The notes: generated by a model not told the origin, from the letters alone. A stretch of 64,000 bases of DNA from Bacteroidota bacterium (GCA_018266795.1 JAFDZV010000009.1:62001-126000); one strand, 5' to 3'. Counted from the stretch's first letter, positions 10,143 to 19,262 are shown. Made by a program: numbers and translations.

Positions 10143-11960
10143 ATGAACAGTCACGCATACGGACGGCATGCCGTACGATTCGGTCGCATGGCACTTGTCG
10201 CGCTCGCATTGACAATGATCGGCGCATGCCCGCTCGCTGCGCAACGATGGATGGACACGTTCGGCGGCGCCAACCCAACCGGGGAACGGGGCGACGGCGT
10301 TACCGAGTGCGCCAACGGCGACGTGGTCGCAGTCGGCACGTCGGTTTCGGCAACCGGCCAGCCGCAGGTATACGCGGTCAGGACCAATGCCAGCGGCAAT
10401 CCTGTCTGGCATCAGGTGTACAACGTTGCCGGGCTTGGCTCATGCACCGCCGCGGACGTAAAGGAGTGCGCCAACGGCAATCTCGCATTGTGCGGCGCCG
10501 TGGGCAACTCCGCATCGCGCGTTGCATTCGTGATGCGCCTCACCAGCGGTGGTGCCTTTCTGTGGGCAACCACGGCGCGCACGACGCTGCCGATCAACTT
10601 CGCCACGTCGATCCTGGAGGCGCAGTTCGGCAACGGCGTCACCACGCACGCCGGCGACATCGTGATCGGCGGAGCTACACAGTCCAACGTAACAGGCGTC
10701 TCGGACGGATTCATCGCCCGCTTCAATTCCGGCGGCACTCAGATCTGGAGTACGACCTACGATGTGCGCAACCCCGGGAGCTGGTACGATCAGATCACCA
10801 GCATCGATGAAACACAGATCCTGTCCGCATCCGGCACCGTTGGCGACATCGTTGCCGTCGGGGCATCGTCAGCCTCGGCCGCCGGGCCCTTCGACATCTG
10901 GGTGTCGCGGGTTGACGGCAACACCGGAGCGATCGGCGCAGCGCCGCAGGGGAGCGCGCTCTTCGGCACTCCGCAGAACGACCTTGGGTTTACGATCCAC
11001 GAGCTGCGCAACGGCGGACACCCCGGCGATCTGCTGGTTGCCGGCTCCTCCGCAGGGCGCCCCGCCCCGAGCTCGAACGATGAAGCGATCGTCCTGCAGC
11101 TTCTTCCGGATCCGTGCGATGCGGCAAGCCCGCGCGCCGCGCGCTACCTGGGCGACAACGGCACCGCTCGCGACGGTGCTACCTGCGCCGCGGAGATCAC
11201 GGCCGCCAGCGTCGGCACCGTTGGCAACATCGTGGTGGGCGGCAACAACGCGCCCGGCTGGTTCGGCGGTTCCGACGGATTCCTGCAGCAGTTCCAGGAA
11301 GGGACGCTTGCCAAGGTAGGGAACTACTATTACTACGGCGGGAGTGCGGACGACATCATGGCCGCGATGGCGGAGGTGACGCATGCGCCCAACTCCCAGG
11401 GCTTCGTCTTCACCGGCCGCACGAGAAGCCCCGGGTTCATTCCGGTGGGGAACAGCCAGAACCTGTGGATTGCCAAGGTGGATGGCGGACTCAACAACAC
11501 GTGCGGATACGAGTTCCGCACCATGTCCGACGCGCCGGCCACACTTGCGCATACATGCGTTCCCCTCTCCACGCTCTGGCTGACGCCCGGCACGGGAACC
11601 GGGCCTGCGGTGACGCCACCCTGGCTCGCCGACATCGTCTGCTTCGTGGCCACGAAGCCTGCGATCGGGATGAACGCTGCGAGCGGTACGGGCAGCCTGG
11701 CAACCCTGGAGGCCTATCCATCTCCGCTTCGCAGCGGCAGCGCGCTCACCGTGAACTACACGCTCAGCGAGACAGCGGACGTGAACATCACGATTGTCGA
11801 TATCGCCGGGAAGGAGGTCTACCGGAACAACGGCACGCGGACCGGTGGAAGAACAACGGAGCTTGTGCCAACGAGCGGCTGGGCCGCAGGCACATATCTG
11901 GTGCGGGCCACGGCAAACGGACGATCGCTGACAACGCGCACGGCCGTGCTGGGCAGGTGA
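10143..11960 (+). CDS. T9SS-exported surface protein, paralogue B
   Basis: The 605-residue product starts at ATG 10143, with AAGGAG ten bases upstream. It is collinear with the preceding gene from the signal peptide (ending AAQRW) through F-G-G-A-N-x-x-G-E-R-G and G-A-I-G-A-A-P-Q-G-S-A to the shared T9SS tail (K-E-V-Y-R-N-N-G-T-R-T-G-G-R-T-T-E-L-V). About half of residues match by eye. It carries more Cys residues than paralogue A. The 210-base gap between them contains a separate ribosome site but no terminator that I can see, so they may be co-transcribed. Its role is unknown beyond surface display. Confidence 0.85.
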   Translation: MNSHAYGRHAVRFGRMALVALALTMIGACPLAAQRWMDTFGGANPTGERGDGVTECANGDVVAVGTSVSATGQPQVYAVRTNASGNPVWHQVYNVAGLGSCTAADVKECANGNLALCGAVGNSASRVAFVMRLTSGGAFLWATTARTTLPINFATSILEAQFGNGVTTHAGDIVIGGATQSNVTGVSDGFIARFNSGGTQIWSTTYDVRNPGSWYDQITSIDETQILSASGTVGDIVAVGASSASAAGPFDIWVSRVDGNTGAIGAAPQGSALFGTPQNDLGFTIHELRNGGHPGDLLVAGSSAGRPAPSSNDEAIVLQLLPDPCDAASPRAARYLGDNGTARDGATCAAEITAASVGTVGNIVVGGNNAPGWFGGSDGFLQQFQEGTLAKVGNYYYYGGSADDIMAAMAEVTHAPNSQGFVFTGRTRSPGFIPVGNSQNLWIAKVDGGLNNTCGYEFRTMSDAPATLAHTCVPLSTLWLTPGTGTGPAVTPPWLADIVCFVATKPAIGMNAASGTGSLATLEAYPSPLRSGSALTVNYTLSETADVNITIVDIAGKEVYRNNGTRTGGRTTELVPTSGWAAGTYLVRATANGRSLTTRTAVLGR

Positions 11961-11976
11961 TTCCGTTCACCGAAAC

Positions 11977-11997
11977 GCCTGCTCCGTTGGAGCAGGC
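11977..11997 (+). terminator. Short perfect hairpin after paralogue B
   Basis: A perfect 9-base stem (GCCTGCTCC / GGAGCAGGC) with a 3-base loop lies 17 bases after the stop codon. There is no T-run, so intrinsic termination is likely but not certain. Confidence 0.5.
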
Positions 11998-12019
11998 ACG
12001 AACACCGCATGCATGAACA

Positions 12020-12055
12020 GGCGAGGCCGTTCCGGAACATCGGAACGGCCTCGCC
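12020..12055. terminator. Bidirectional terminator hairpin
   Basis: A perfect 14-base stem (GGCGAGGCCGTTCC / GGAACGGCCTCGCC) with an 8-base loop sits between the convergent T9SS paralogue and dioxygenase-like genes. The 3' side is only mildly T-rich (GTTGTAT). Confidence 0.6.
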
Positions 12056-12122
12056 GTTGTATCGCGTTATCGATCAGCCGCGGCCACCGGCCGGGAGAGT
12101 CCGTACATCATCGCACACGCCC

Positions 12123-13157
12123 TCAACGCAGCGTCATCACCTTCGACTGATGAAACCGCCCCAGCGCGTTCTCCACGTTCAACTGGAACACGTAGTTGCC
12201 GCGCGGGACAGCCACCCCCGCAACCGTGCCATCCCACACCGCGTGATGCTCTCCCGCCTCCAGCTGCGCTGCAAGAATGCCGGTAACCCTGGCGCCCGTA
12301 ACGTCGAAGATCTCCAGTTCCACGCTCGATGCCTGTGCGAGCGTGAACATGATGTCGGTGGAACGCACAAATGGATTCGGGAAGTTCTGCTGAAGCGCGA
12401 ACTGACCGCCGGTCTCCGGTTGAAGATTGATGATACCGGCCTTCGGCGCGTTGATGCCGATCGTGAACGAGCCGTTGAATCCGCCGGTGGCATCGTTCGC
12501 AGCCACGGTAAGAAGCTCATACTGAAGGTCGCCGGCGGGCTCGCTGAACACCATGTCCGAGGCATTGTTCGCAACGGATGTGTTCTGCCCGTGCCCGGAA
12601 TACAACGACGTGTTGTACACCTGCGTGTTCAGGCTGTCCGGGAATGCAAACTGCGACGTGCAGCTCAGCACGGAGTTGAGAAATACCTGGAAATGAATAT
12701 GCGTGATGCGGCCGGCGTACCAGCCGGGATAGATGGTGTGGAAGTTGACGCGCCCCTGGCTGTCGGTCAGCTGGATACCGCGCATGAAGGTCTGCCCCAC
12801 CGTGCTGCCGCCGGGCTGTGAATACCCCGAGTAGACACCGTCCTTGTCGCAGTGCCAGATATCGACGCGCGCATTTGCAACGGGCGCGCAATTATCGCTC
12901 ACATTGAGAACCGTCATCACCAGATTCAACGGCACTCCGGGCCGCCCCTCGGTGATATCCTGCCGGAACATCGCCGAGTTCTGACTCAGATCGAGCGGAT
13001 ACGGTCCGGCGGTTTCCTGCGGCGTCAGAACACAGTCCACGGCCTCCCGCGCAACCATCCCACGGCGTGCGTTGTTGCGAGCGAACACTCCGCCGCGCGG
13101 AAATACGGCACCGGCCCCGATGGCTCCAACGCTTTTCAGCATGTCACGTCTGTTCAT
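12123..13157 (-). CDS. Intradiol ring-cleavage dioxygenase-like protein with Tat leader and T9SS tail
   Basis: I chose ATG 13157, six bases after GGAGG; it begins MNRRDMLKSVGAIGAGAVF, a twin-arginine-type leader. Residues about 40-220 match the protocatechuate-dioxygenase-like fold: ETAGPYPLD, a V-D-I-W-H-C-D strand, then YPGWYAGRITHIHF, which supplies a Tyr and the two His of the usual 2-Tyr/2-His iron site; VYSGY may give the other Tyr. The C-terminal 80 residues (FALQQNFPNPF, then GEHHAVWDG) are a T9SS-type sorting domain. Secreted relatives of unknown substrate are common. The substrate here cannot be stated. Confidence 0.85.
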   Translation of the reverse strand: MNRRDMLKSVGAIGAGAVFPRGGVFARNNARRGMVAREAVDCVLTPQETAGPYPLDLSQNSAMFRQDITEGRPGVPLNLVMTVLNVSDNCAPVANARVDIWHCDKDGVYSGYSQPGGSTVGQTFMRGIQLTDSQGRVNFHTIYPGWYAGRITHIHFQVFLNSVLSCTSQFAFPDSLNTQVYNTSLYSGHGQNTSVANNASDMVFSEPAGDLQYELLTVAANDATGGFNGSFTIGINAPKAGIINLQPETGGQFALQQNFPNPFVRSTDIMFTLAQASSVELEIFDVTGARVTGILAAQLEAGEHHAVWDGTVAGVAVPRGNYVFQLNVENALGRFHQSKVMTLR

Positions 13158-13745
13158 AATCATCCTCCGTGAGTGAGATCCATCCCGTGTTGTTGACAAT
13201 GTCACGAAGGAAAACGTCACACGGTTGCCCCGTTGCACGGGCGGGATCGGGATGCGGCGCACGCGATGGCGGTTACCTGCACGGAGCGAATTGCACGGGT
13301 TCGGCATCTGTCACGCTCCTGAATCCCAACCTCATTTTTTCCCTCCGTTGGGTCCTTCACGCTCGCAATGTTCCGGGCTGATAACAATTGGCGCTCACCT
13401 TCCGTTGAAGTGAAAGTATTCCGGCGCCCATCACGGCAGCGCATGCGAGGCAGTTGAAAACGGGATATACAATGGCTTCCGGGGTCGCTCACGTCGGCAC
13501 GCAGCCGCGGCGACGGCAAGACACCGACTGCGTTGCGGATGTGCCAGGTCCCTCGCCGACATCCGGCGATCACCCTCCCCGGCAGCCACTGCACGACAAT
13601 CTCATTGTGATTGTTTCGGAACAATCGGAACGTGGACCCCGGAACGGTACTGAGGTGACGATTGCCGCGCAGCGGAATTCAATTGTTCGCGCTCTCACTC
13701 GTGGTAAATGCCCCGGGCGGGAGAGAACGACCAACAGGAGGCAGT
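13158..13745. other. Long intergenic region with one small palindrome
   Basis: This 588-base gap lies between divergent genes. I see no gene. An inverted repeat GATTGTT-TCGG-AACAATC at 13609-13626, about 120 bases before the next start, could be an operator. An AGGAGG ribosome site at 13736-13741 fixes the next start. Confidence 0.4.
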
Positions 13746-14819
13746 ATGAACGGTTACGCATCATGGCTCGGCAGGTCCATACTGACAGCAGTGGGACTGG
13801 CACTTGCGGTTGCGGCCTGTAAAGATAATACGACAAGCCCACCCCTGAACACATCGACATATACGGAATCCAAGCTGGTTGCCGACGACCAGGGTGCCGG
13901 TGCCGCAATTGTCGATGTCAATCTCGTAAATCCATGGGGGCTGGCCTTTGGCGCGACAGGCACTCTGTGGGTTTCCAATAATCATTCAGGAACGTCGACG
14001 TTGTACGACGCTACCGGCGCGAAGCTTCAAACGGTGGTGAATATTCCGTCGAAGACCGCTCCAACCGGCGGATCGCCGACTGGAGTGATCTACAACTCCA
14101 CGGCGGACTTCGTGATTCCGGAAGCATCGGCGGCACGTTTCATTTATGCGGGCGAAGACGGCACCATATCGGCATGGGCATCCGGAATGACCGATGCCAG
14201 GATCGTCGCAGACCGCTCCGCGAGCGACGCCGTGTACAAGGGAATCGCGATGGCAACCAACGGCGGGAGCAACTTCATTTATCTGACCAATTTCAAGAAG
14301 AACACCGTCGATGTATTCGACGCAACCTACAGGTACTCGAAGTCGTTCACGGACGCGACAATCCCGGCCGGGTACGCTCCGTTCGGAATTCAGAACATCG
14401 GCGGCATGCTCTACGTGACGTATGCGAAGCAGAAGGGACCGGACAACGAGGATGACGACCCGGCCGTCGGCAACGGCTACGTGGATATCTTCAACGCGGA
14501 CGGCACGCTGCAGCGCCGGTTCGCATCCAACGGGTTATTGAATTCCCCATGGGCGGTTGTCATGGCGCCGAGCGGATTCGGCAGCGTGAGCGGTGACATC
14601 CTCATCGGCAACTTCGGAGATGGGCACATCGGCGCATACGATCCGGGTACGGGAGTGCTGATTGGCCAGCTGCGCGATCAGAACAACATCACGATCACGA
14701 TCGAAGGTCTGTGGGCTCTGACGTTCGGCCCGAGCAGCGCCCCCACGACGCTCTACTTCGCGGCAGGCCCGGGCGATGAGGAACATGGCCTGCTTGGCAC
14801 GCTGACGTTGACACCATGA
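13746..14819 (+). CDS. TIGR03118-family lipoprotein (NHL-like propeller)
   Basis: The 357-residue product starts at ATG 13746, right after AGGAGG. It has a lipoprotein leader (core ILTAVGLALAVAACKD, lipobox A-A-C). The mature part matches the TIGR03118 family: V-x-x-N-P-W-G-L-A-F-G-x-x-G-T-L-W-V-S-N-N, P-x-G-V-I-Y-N, and a late S-G-D-I-L-I-G-N-F-G-D-G-x-I-x-A-Y-D block. It probably forms a six-bladed propeller anchored in a membrane. The function of the family is not known. Confidence 0.85.
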   Translation: MNGYASWLGRSILTAVGLALAVAACKDNTTSPPLNTSTYTESKLVADDQGAGAAIVDVNLVNPWGLAFGATGTLWVSNNHSGTSTLYDATGAKLQTVVNIPSKTAPTGGSPTGVIYNSTADFVIPEASAARFIYAGEDGTISAWASGMTDARIVADRSASDAVYKGIAMATNGGSNFIYLTNFKKNTVDVFDATYRYSKSFTDATIPAGYAPFGIQNIGGMLYVTYAKQKGPDNEDDDPAVGNGYVDIFNADGTLQRRFASNGLLNSPWAVVMAPSGFGSVSGDILIGNFGDGHIGAYDPGTGVLIGQLRDQNNITITIEGLWALTFGPSSAPTTLYFAAGPGDEEHGLLGTLTLTP

Positions 14820-14828
14820 TGTTGCACT

Positions 14829-14859
14829 GAGAATATCGAACCTCGCAATCGATATTCTC
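14829..14859 (+). terminator. Hairpin after the TIGR03118 gene
   Basis: A perfect 11-base stem (GAGAATATCGA / TCGATATTCTC) with a 9-base loop lies 10 bases after the stop codon. The following bases are CTCGTTC. Confidence 0.55.
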
Positions 14860-14930
14860 TCGTTCATGCGGTGGTCCGGATCCGGCACACCCGGTTACCT
14901 TGGAGATCCTCCCGTAGTACCGCCGCATTC

Positions 14931-14965
14931 AATGCCCCGGCCGAATACAATTCGGCCGGGGCATT
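14931..14965. repeat. Perfect 16-base-pair inverted repeat
   Basis: AATGCCCCGGCCGAAT and its exact complement are separated by only ACA. It lies in a gene-free stretch about 110 bases after the TIGR03118 stop. It could be a strong terminator or a palindromic repeat unit. A third hairpin follows at 15187-15209. Confidence 0.7.
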
Positions 14966-15186
14966 CCAGTTCGCCTGCCCTCGACCGAATTCCTCACTCC
15001 GGTTTGCAGGCCGTGAAGTGAATTGCACGTCGCAGGGGAATGATCGAAATATCCCGCCACACAACGCTGAGAAATCCCGGGCATCCGGTTCAATATTTAA
15101 TATTTATCGACGCGGAGGTGCTTTCCATGCACCATGCGGAATGAACCATGTATGATGCGAGCCGTTCGTACATGGAGATAACGCAC

Positions 15187-15209
15187 GGGGTCCGAATAAT
15201 TCGGACCCC
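15187..15209. terminator. 10-base-pair hairpin before convergent small genes
   Basis: GGGGTCCGAA-TAA-TTCGGACCCC is perfect and lies about 75 bases past the stop of the minus-strand gene at 15286, so it may terminate that operon. Confidence 0.45.
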
Positions 15210-15285
15210 GCGAGAGGTAGAGCGAATGCTGCCACTGTTCCATGCGGCGGCAATTCTGCACAGTTGCACGCCGCAGGTAAACGCT

Positions 15286-15729
15286 CTACCGGATATGCTG
15301 AAGTGCGTGACGGTACCTGGCCGGCATCCGGTTCGCGCTTCTGTAGAAATGCACGTTCCGTGCATGTTCCGGAATTTCCACAACCTGCCGGAAATGCTGC
15401 GTCGCCGACTTCACCGAAGCCGGAGCGGTCCGGTACGCCGCATGGTCGCGCTTGGCAACGTACCCATGCCGATGATGGGCGCTTCGCGACTGGCGATACT
15501 CGATCGTCACGCCATACACTTCCCGGCCCGATTTCTTGCGTGAACATCCGAGCGACCACTCCTTCACATCCCCTGCGATGTAGACGCGCTTCACTTTGGG
15601 ATAGCTGGAGCTGTTGCCGCCGCGAGTCCTCTGGTCCAGATCGTATGTCACATACATCTCGGCGGCGCCCCCCTTGTATTTCGATTCGGTGGAGCGGTAC
15701 CGCCTCTCATGTTCCGTGCTTCGTTCCAT
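15286..15729 (-). CDS. Hypothetical basic protein, second gene of a two-gene unit
   Basis: The 147-residue product begins MERSTEHERRYRSTESKY at ATG 15729, only 3 bases after the stop of the preceding gene, so the two are almost certainly co-translated. It is rich in Arg, Tyr, His and Ser. It contains a plausible beta core (AEMYVTYDLDQ, VKRVYIAGDVKEW, VYGVTIEYRQ). There is no signal peptide or membrane segment. I do not recognise a family. Confidence 0.6.
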   Translation of the reverse strand: MERSTEHERRYRSTESKYKGGAAEMYVTYDLDQRTRGGNSSSYPKVKRVYIAGDVKEWSLGCSRKKSGREVYGVTIEYRQSRSAHHRHGYVAKRDHAAYRTAPASVKSATQHFRQVVEIPEHARNVHFYRSANRMPARYRHALQHIR

Positions 15730-15732
15730 GGT

Positions 15733-16038
15733 TCACTTCCCCCATGTTTCGTCGAAGTCCGCATCCGTTCCCACCTGGCCCGCGCGCCGATTGATCTTCC
15801 GCGCGGTTCGGCCGAACTCCTCCCTCCCGACTCTGCGAAGCGCTGCCACGTCGCGGCCGAACTTCTTCTCCCACGCAGGCGCGAACGTCAGCGTCATCAG
15901 ATAGCCGGCACGCTTGTACAACTCCGAGAGTGCAGCGCGTGACTTCGCGTGCTCCACGTCGTGGCGGATCGCCACGAATACCCGCTTCATACCGGTCTTG
16001 CTGTTGACCTCGCCATAGATATGCCTGTCCGTTGCCAT
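15733..16038 (-). CDS. Hypothetical small protein, first gene of a two-gene unit
   Basis: The 101-residue product starts at ATG 16038 behind an AGGGAG site. An N-terminal beta segment (HIYGEVNSKTGMKRVFVAIRHD) is followed by a long helix-rich part (HAKSRAALSELYKRAGYLMTL, then APAWEKKFGRDVAALRRVG). No family is recognised. The tight coupling with the next small gene suggests partner proteins; a toxin-antitoxin arrangement is possible but unproven. Confidence 0.6.
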   Translation of the reverse strand: MATDRHIYGEVNSKTGMKRVFVAIRHDVEHAKSRAALSELYKRAGYLMTLTFAPAWEKKFGRDVAALRRVGREEFGRTARKINRRAGQVGTDADFDETWGK

Positions 16039-16259
16039 GGCCAATCTCCCTGAAGAAACCGTTCCGGCTCTGGCCCACCGGCTCGTGACCGCCGTCACAC
16101 TCCCCGTTGCATGGAAGCATGCCCGCACGGAGGCATGATATGCCGGTCCCCACGGCGTCTTGCCGATATCATTAGAACGGGTGGAACGGTGGATGGGTTG
16201 GCATGGCGGAGGCGCGATCATGGAACGATGATATTTCTGCGCCGGGATGTCAGGAGCGG

Positions 16260-17021
16260 CTACTCCTCCTCCCACGCACTCTTGCGCAGCAGCGCAGCCT
16301 GGTGCCTCGGGCGAATGCGACGCCGCTCCAGAAGCAGGCGAAGCTGACGCTCTACGTCGGCCATGGTCTTGAAGGGATAGTGCGGCAGGCGATTGGCGTT
16401 GCAATACGCGGCCAGGCGCCCCTTCGCGAAGATGATGTCCGCATACTGCGCCGGACAGTAGTCCGTTACGCCATCGCCGATGTACACGATCCGCGCGTGC
16501 GGGCGCGCGCGCACCAGAATCACGTTCCGCTTGCACACGGCCGAGGGGCACATGCATCCCTCCGCGGCATGCGGGAACGAGATGCTCCGAACCTCATCGC
16601 CGTCAAGAACTGCACGGTTGCAGACAATGTTGGCGCATGCAACCCCATGCAGCTTCAGATAGCGTTCGATGTACAGGTCCAGGCCGTCGCTCACCACGGT
16701 GAACCCAATCCCCTCCCCCTGCGCGAACTCCAGCAGGCCGCTGATGCCCGGATCGAACGGAAGCTCGCGAATGAAGGCATCCACAACGTCCCCGGTAAGC
16801 GGCTGCTCCAGATGGGCGATCATGGCGCGCCAGTACTCCCGGATGGGAATGCGCCCATCCTCCGCCATCGTATTCCACGGCTCCTGCCGGCCGTATCGAT
16901 CGAACAGACCGAAGCCGATATCAACGGGCGAAATGGTGCCATCGAAATCGCAGAAGATGTCGATGTCGTAGCGGCGCTCCTGCGGGCCGCGCGGGGCGGG
17001 ATCGTTCGGATGTATGTTCAC
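16260..17021 (-). CDS. MtnX-like HAD-family phosphatase
   Basis: The 253-residue protein starts at a GTG at 17021, since no upstream ATG fits. Haloacid-dehalogenase motif I is FCDFDGTIS (nucleophile Asp near residue 25), motif II is VVSDGLD and motif III/IV is YIGDGVTDYCPAQYADIIFAK-like. A cap domain lies between I and II. This pattern matches MtnX/2,3-diketo-5-methylthiopentyl-1-phosphate phosphatase-like HAD-IB enzymes. No methionine-salvage neighbours are present, so the exact substrate is uncertain. Confidence 0.8.
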   Translation of the reverse strand: MNIHPNDPAPRGPQERRYDIDIFCDFDGTISPVDIGFGLFDRYGRQEPWNTMAEDGRIPIREYWRAMIAHLEQPLTGDVVDAFIRELPFDPGISGLLEFAQGEGIGFTVVSDGLDLYIERYLKLHGVACANIVCNRAVLDGDEVRSISFPHAAEGCMCPSAVCKRNVILVRARPHARIVYIGDGVTDYCPAQYADIIFAKGRLAAYCNANRLPHYPFKTMADVERQLRLLLERRRIRPRHQAALLRKSAWEEE

Positions 17022-17101
17022 ATCGCGAATATATCCGCTTCCACTCCAAGGTCCGGAATGCTATGTTGGTGGCGCTGAATCAATCACACACACGACACGC
17101 A

Positions 17102-17902
17102 ATGAAGCTAGGCACATCCGTACGGCGCGGCGCACGGTTCATCATCACATTGCTGGCGGCCCCGTTGTTGCTGCAGGCTCAGGTCAACACGGAGGCAATG
17201 CGCCGGGAGCTTGTCGCGAACGGCGTTCAAAGCCAGCTCGGCGCCACCTTCGAGTATGCATCCGGCAACAACACGTATGCGGATATCGGCGCCAGCTACC
17301 GGTTCGATCTCCGCTCCGGCCCGGTGTATGCGTTCCTCGTGGCCAACTACAACCGAGGTGCCAGTTCGGACGATCTGCTGCACAAGACCGATCTGTATCA
17401 GAACGACGGCTTCGCGCATATCCGCTGCATCTACAGCCTGGACAGCGTGTTCAGACCGGAAGCATTCGTGCAGAAGGAGTTCAACGACTTCATTCTCCTT
17501 CGCGATCGCGACCTCGCCGGCGCCGGACTCAGGATGCGCCTGCTCAACCTCTGCGACAGCACCCGCACACTTCAGGGCGATCTCGGCATCGGCGGGATGT
17601 TCGAGTACGAGCACATCTCCTCCATACCGGAAGAAACCACGCGGCTGTTTCGCTCCACGAATTACATCGCACTGCGATACAGCGTTGCGGCGGGCACATC
17701 CGTGGGCATTACCACGTACTATCAGATTGCCCCGAAGGATCCGCACGACTTCCGCGTCCTGGCGGACGCCAACCTCACCGTGCAGCTTTCAACGATCCTC
17801 TCGTTCACGACATCCGCACACTATCGCTACGACAACGATCCCCCGCCCGCGGTGAAGCATTACGACATGAAGATCGCCAACGGCCTGGGAGTGACGTTCT
17901 AG
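17102..17902 (+). CDS. Outer-membrane beta-barrel protein, DUF481-like
   Basis: I chose ATG 17102, which gives a signal peptide with the core FIITLLAAPLLLQAQ. The 240-residue mature part alternates polar and hydrophobic residues in strands ending in aromatic residues (LGATFEYASG, ADIGASYRFDL, VYAFLVANYNRG, FAHIRCIYSLD) and finishes with GLGVTF, a terminal Phe typical of outer-membrane barrels. The pattern fits DUF481-type proteins. It is divergent from the phosphatase gene with an 80-base promoter gap. The function is unknown. Confidence 0.75.
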   Translation: MKLGTSVRRGARFIITLLAAPLLLQAQVNTEAMRRELVANGVQSQLGATFEYASGNNTYADIGASYRFDLRSGPVYAFLVANYNRGASSDDLLHKTDLYQNDGFAHIRCIYSLDSVFRPEAFVQKEFNDFILLRDRDLAGAGLRMRLLNLCDSTRTLQGDLGIGGMFEYEHISSIPEETTRLFRSTNYIALRYSVAAGTSVGITTYYQIAPKDPHDFRVLADANLTVQLSTILSFTTSAHYRYDNDPPPAVKHYDMKIANGLGVTF

Positions 17903-18279
17903 GTATTTGCGAGGAAGTACTCTCGCCATGCGATCGGCAGCGCTTTGCGCCCGAGTCTTACTCAGACTCCTTCCTCCTGATGGCGATCACGGAGCCAAGC
18001 TCCGCGATCGCACGGGGAGAAGTATCAAGGAGCAATGCTCTCTCCGTACTCGGGCCGCTCGCTTCAAACCCGTCAGAGACTCGTGACAACTACGGCCATG
18101 TTCTGAAGGGAATACTCCGGCATGGCCGCCATCCCCCAGTTGTCCGAACATCGCTACTGCCTGGCATCACGGCCGTACCACCGTTGGCTTCGCGCGGCAT
18201 TCACAGTATCACCGGCACATCGGTCTTCAATCAGCACTCGAACCGCTTCCGCCGTCCGAACGCATGCAGCAGCACGGCG
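17903..18279. other. Gene-free region with a near-perfect hairpin
   Basis: There is no convincing gene in 377 bases between convergent genes. At 17983-18011 a 12-base stem with one mismatch (GCGATCACGGAG / CTCCGCGATCGC) and a 5-base loop may end transcription from the left. The rest looks like decayed sequence. Confidence 0.45.
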
Positions 18280-18816
18280 TTACCCGTTCGATCTTCGGTT
18301 GCCGTTGGAAGCCGCCTGCAGAACGGATTCCACGGAGGCGTACAGATTCACAATTGCCGCCATCGCCTTCGAACGGAAGTAGCGCCATTGCAGGAACGAG
18401 GCCAGCGCAAACACTCCGGGAATCACGGCCACCACGTTGGCGAATATTCCGATTGCCGAAACAGTTGCAAAGAGAATGGCGGGAAGCAGGCCGGTGACAA
18501 TGCTGAGCGTCATCGTAGCATCCGGCGCAATGGAACCTACAACTGCACTCCCGTGCGGCCGGGGTTCCACGTGCCCGCGCAGCTCCACGAAGTATGTACC
18601 GAACTGCGGGCGGCGACTGAACGAGCTCCGCGACGGCCGGTAGGCAAGAAGGTTGATCTGCAGGATGTGGCCGTCCACATTCCCATTCACCTCCATTGGC
18701 CGGCCGCTGCCGGCGGGCAACTCCCCCGCATCCAGCAACTCGCGCAGCGCACTGCGCGCGGCTTCCGGTGTGAGCGTTGTCTCGATGGAGAACTTCCGTT
18801 GCGGAACGATCGGCAT
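18280..18816 (-). CDS. Hypothetical membrane protein with two transmembrane segments
   Basis: The 178-residue product starts at ATG 18816. The first 100 residues are soluble and beta-rich (RKFSIETTLTPEAARSALRELL, EVNGNVDGHILQINLL, FVELRGHVEPRPHGSAVVG). Two hydrophobic helices follow (LSIVTGLLPAILFATVSAIGIF and VVAVIPGVFALASFLQW), then a short helix. No known family is evident. It lies 44 bases downstream of the VOC-protein gene on the same strand, so the two may be co-transcribed. Confidence 0.7.
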   Translation of the reverse strand: MPIVPQRKFSIETTLTPEAARSALRELLDAGELPAGSGRPMEVNGNVDGHILQINLLAYRPSRSSFSRRPQFGTYFVELRGHVEPRPHGSAVVGSIAPDATMTLSIVTGLLPAILFATVSAIGIFANVVAVIPGVFALASFLQWRYFRSKAMAAIVNLYASVESVLQAASNGNRRSNG

Positions 18817-18860
18817 GAGCGTGTGCGATGACAGTAGGGTTGCGCTGCGTTGATGCGCCG

Positions 18861-19262
18861 CTAGTCCGCTTCCCTCCACTGTTCCGCCGGGCATGCAACG
18901 GCAAGGACGTGACCGTCGGCATCGATGGAGTAGGCCGCAACGTCGCCCCAGTTGCGCAGAGCGGGCGGGCTCAGTTCGCGTGCACCAGCAGCAAGTGCAC
19001 GCCGATGCCAAGCGGCAGGGTCCTCCACACACAGGTAGAGCTCGCAGCGCGGAATACCGCGCCCGGCGTCGGGATCGGGGAGAGCCTCGCCAAGGAGGCG
19101 ACGAATCCCGGCAGCGGGCATCAGGCCCAGAACGCACCCGTCACCGAGCGCGAACTCCGTCATGCCGGGAACGTTCAGCGACGGCTCGCGCTCCAGAACG
19201 TGCGCATAGAACGCCGTGCTCGCGGCCTGATCGCTTACGTAGAGAATAAGGTGTGTGTGCAT
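18861..19262 (-). CDS. VOC (glyoxalase/bleomycin-resistance) family protein
   Basis: The 133-residue product starts at ATG 19262. It shows the paired beta-alpha-beta-beta-beta modules of VOC proteins: LILYVSDQAASTAFYAHVLEREPSL, then CELYLCVEDPAAWHRRALAAGA and DVAAYSIDADGHVLAVA. Typical metal-ligand positions (an early His and a late Glu) are only partly kept, so it may bind rather than catalyse. The substrate is unknown. It is upstream of the membrane-protein gene at 18280. Confidence 0.8.
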   Translation of the reverse strand: MHTHLILYVSDQAASTAFYAHVLEREPSLNVPGMTEFALGDGCVLGLMPAAGIRRLLGEALPDPDAGRGIPRCELYLCVEDPAAWHRRALAAGARELSPPALRNWGDVAAYSIDADGHVLAVACPAEQWREAD

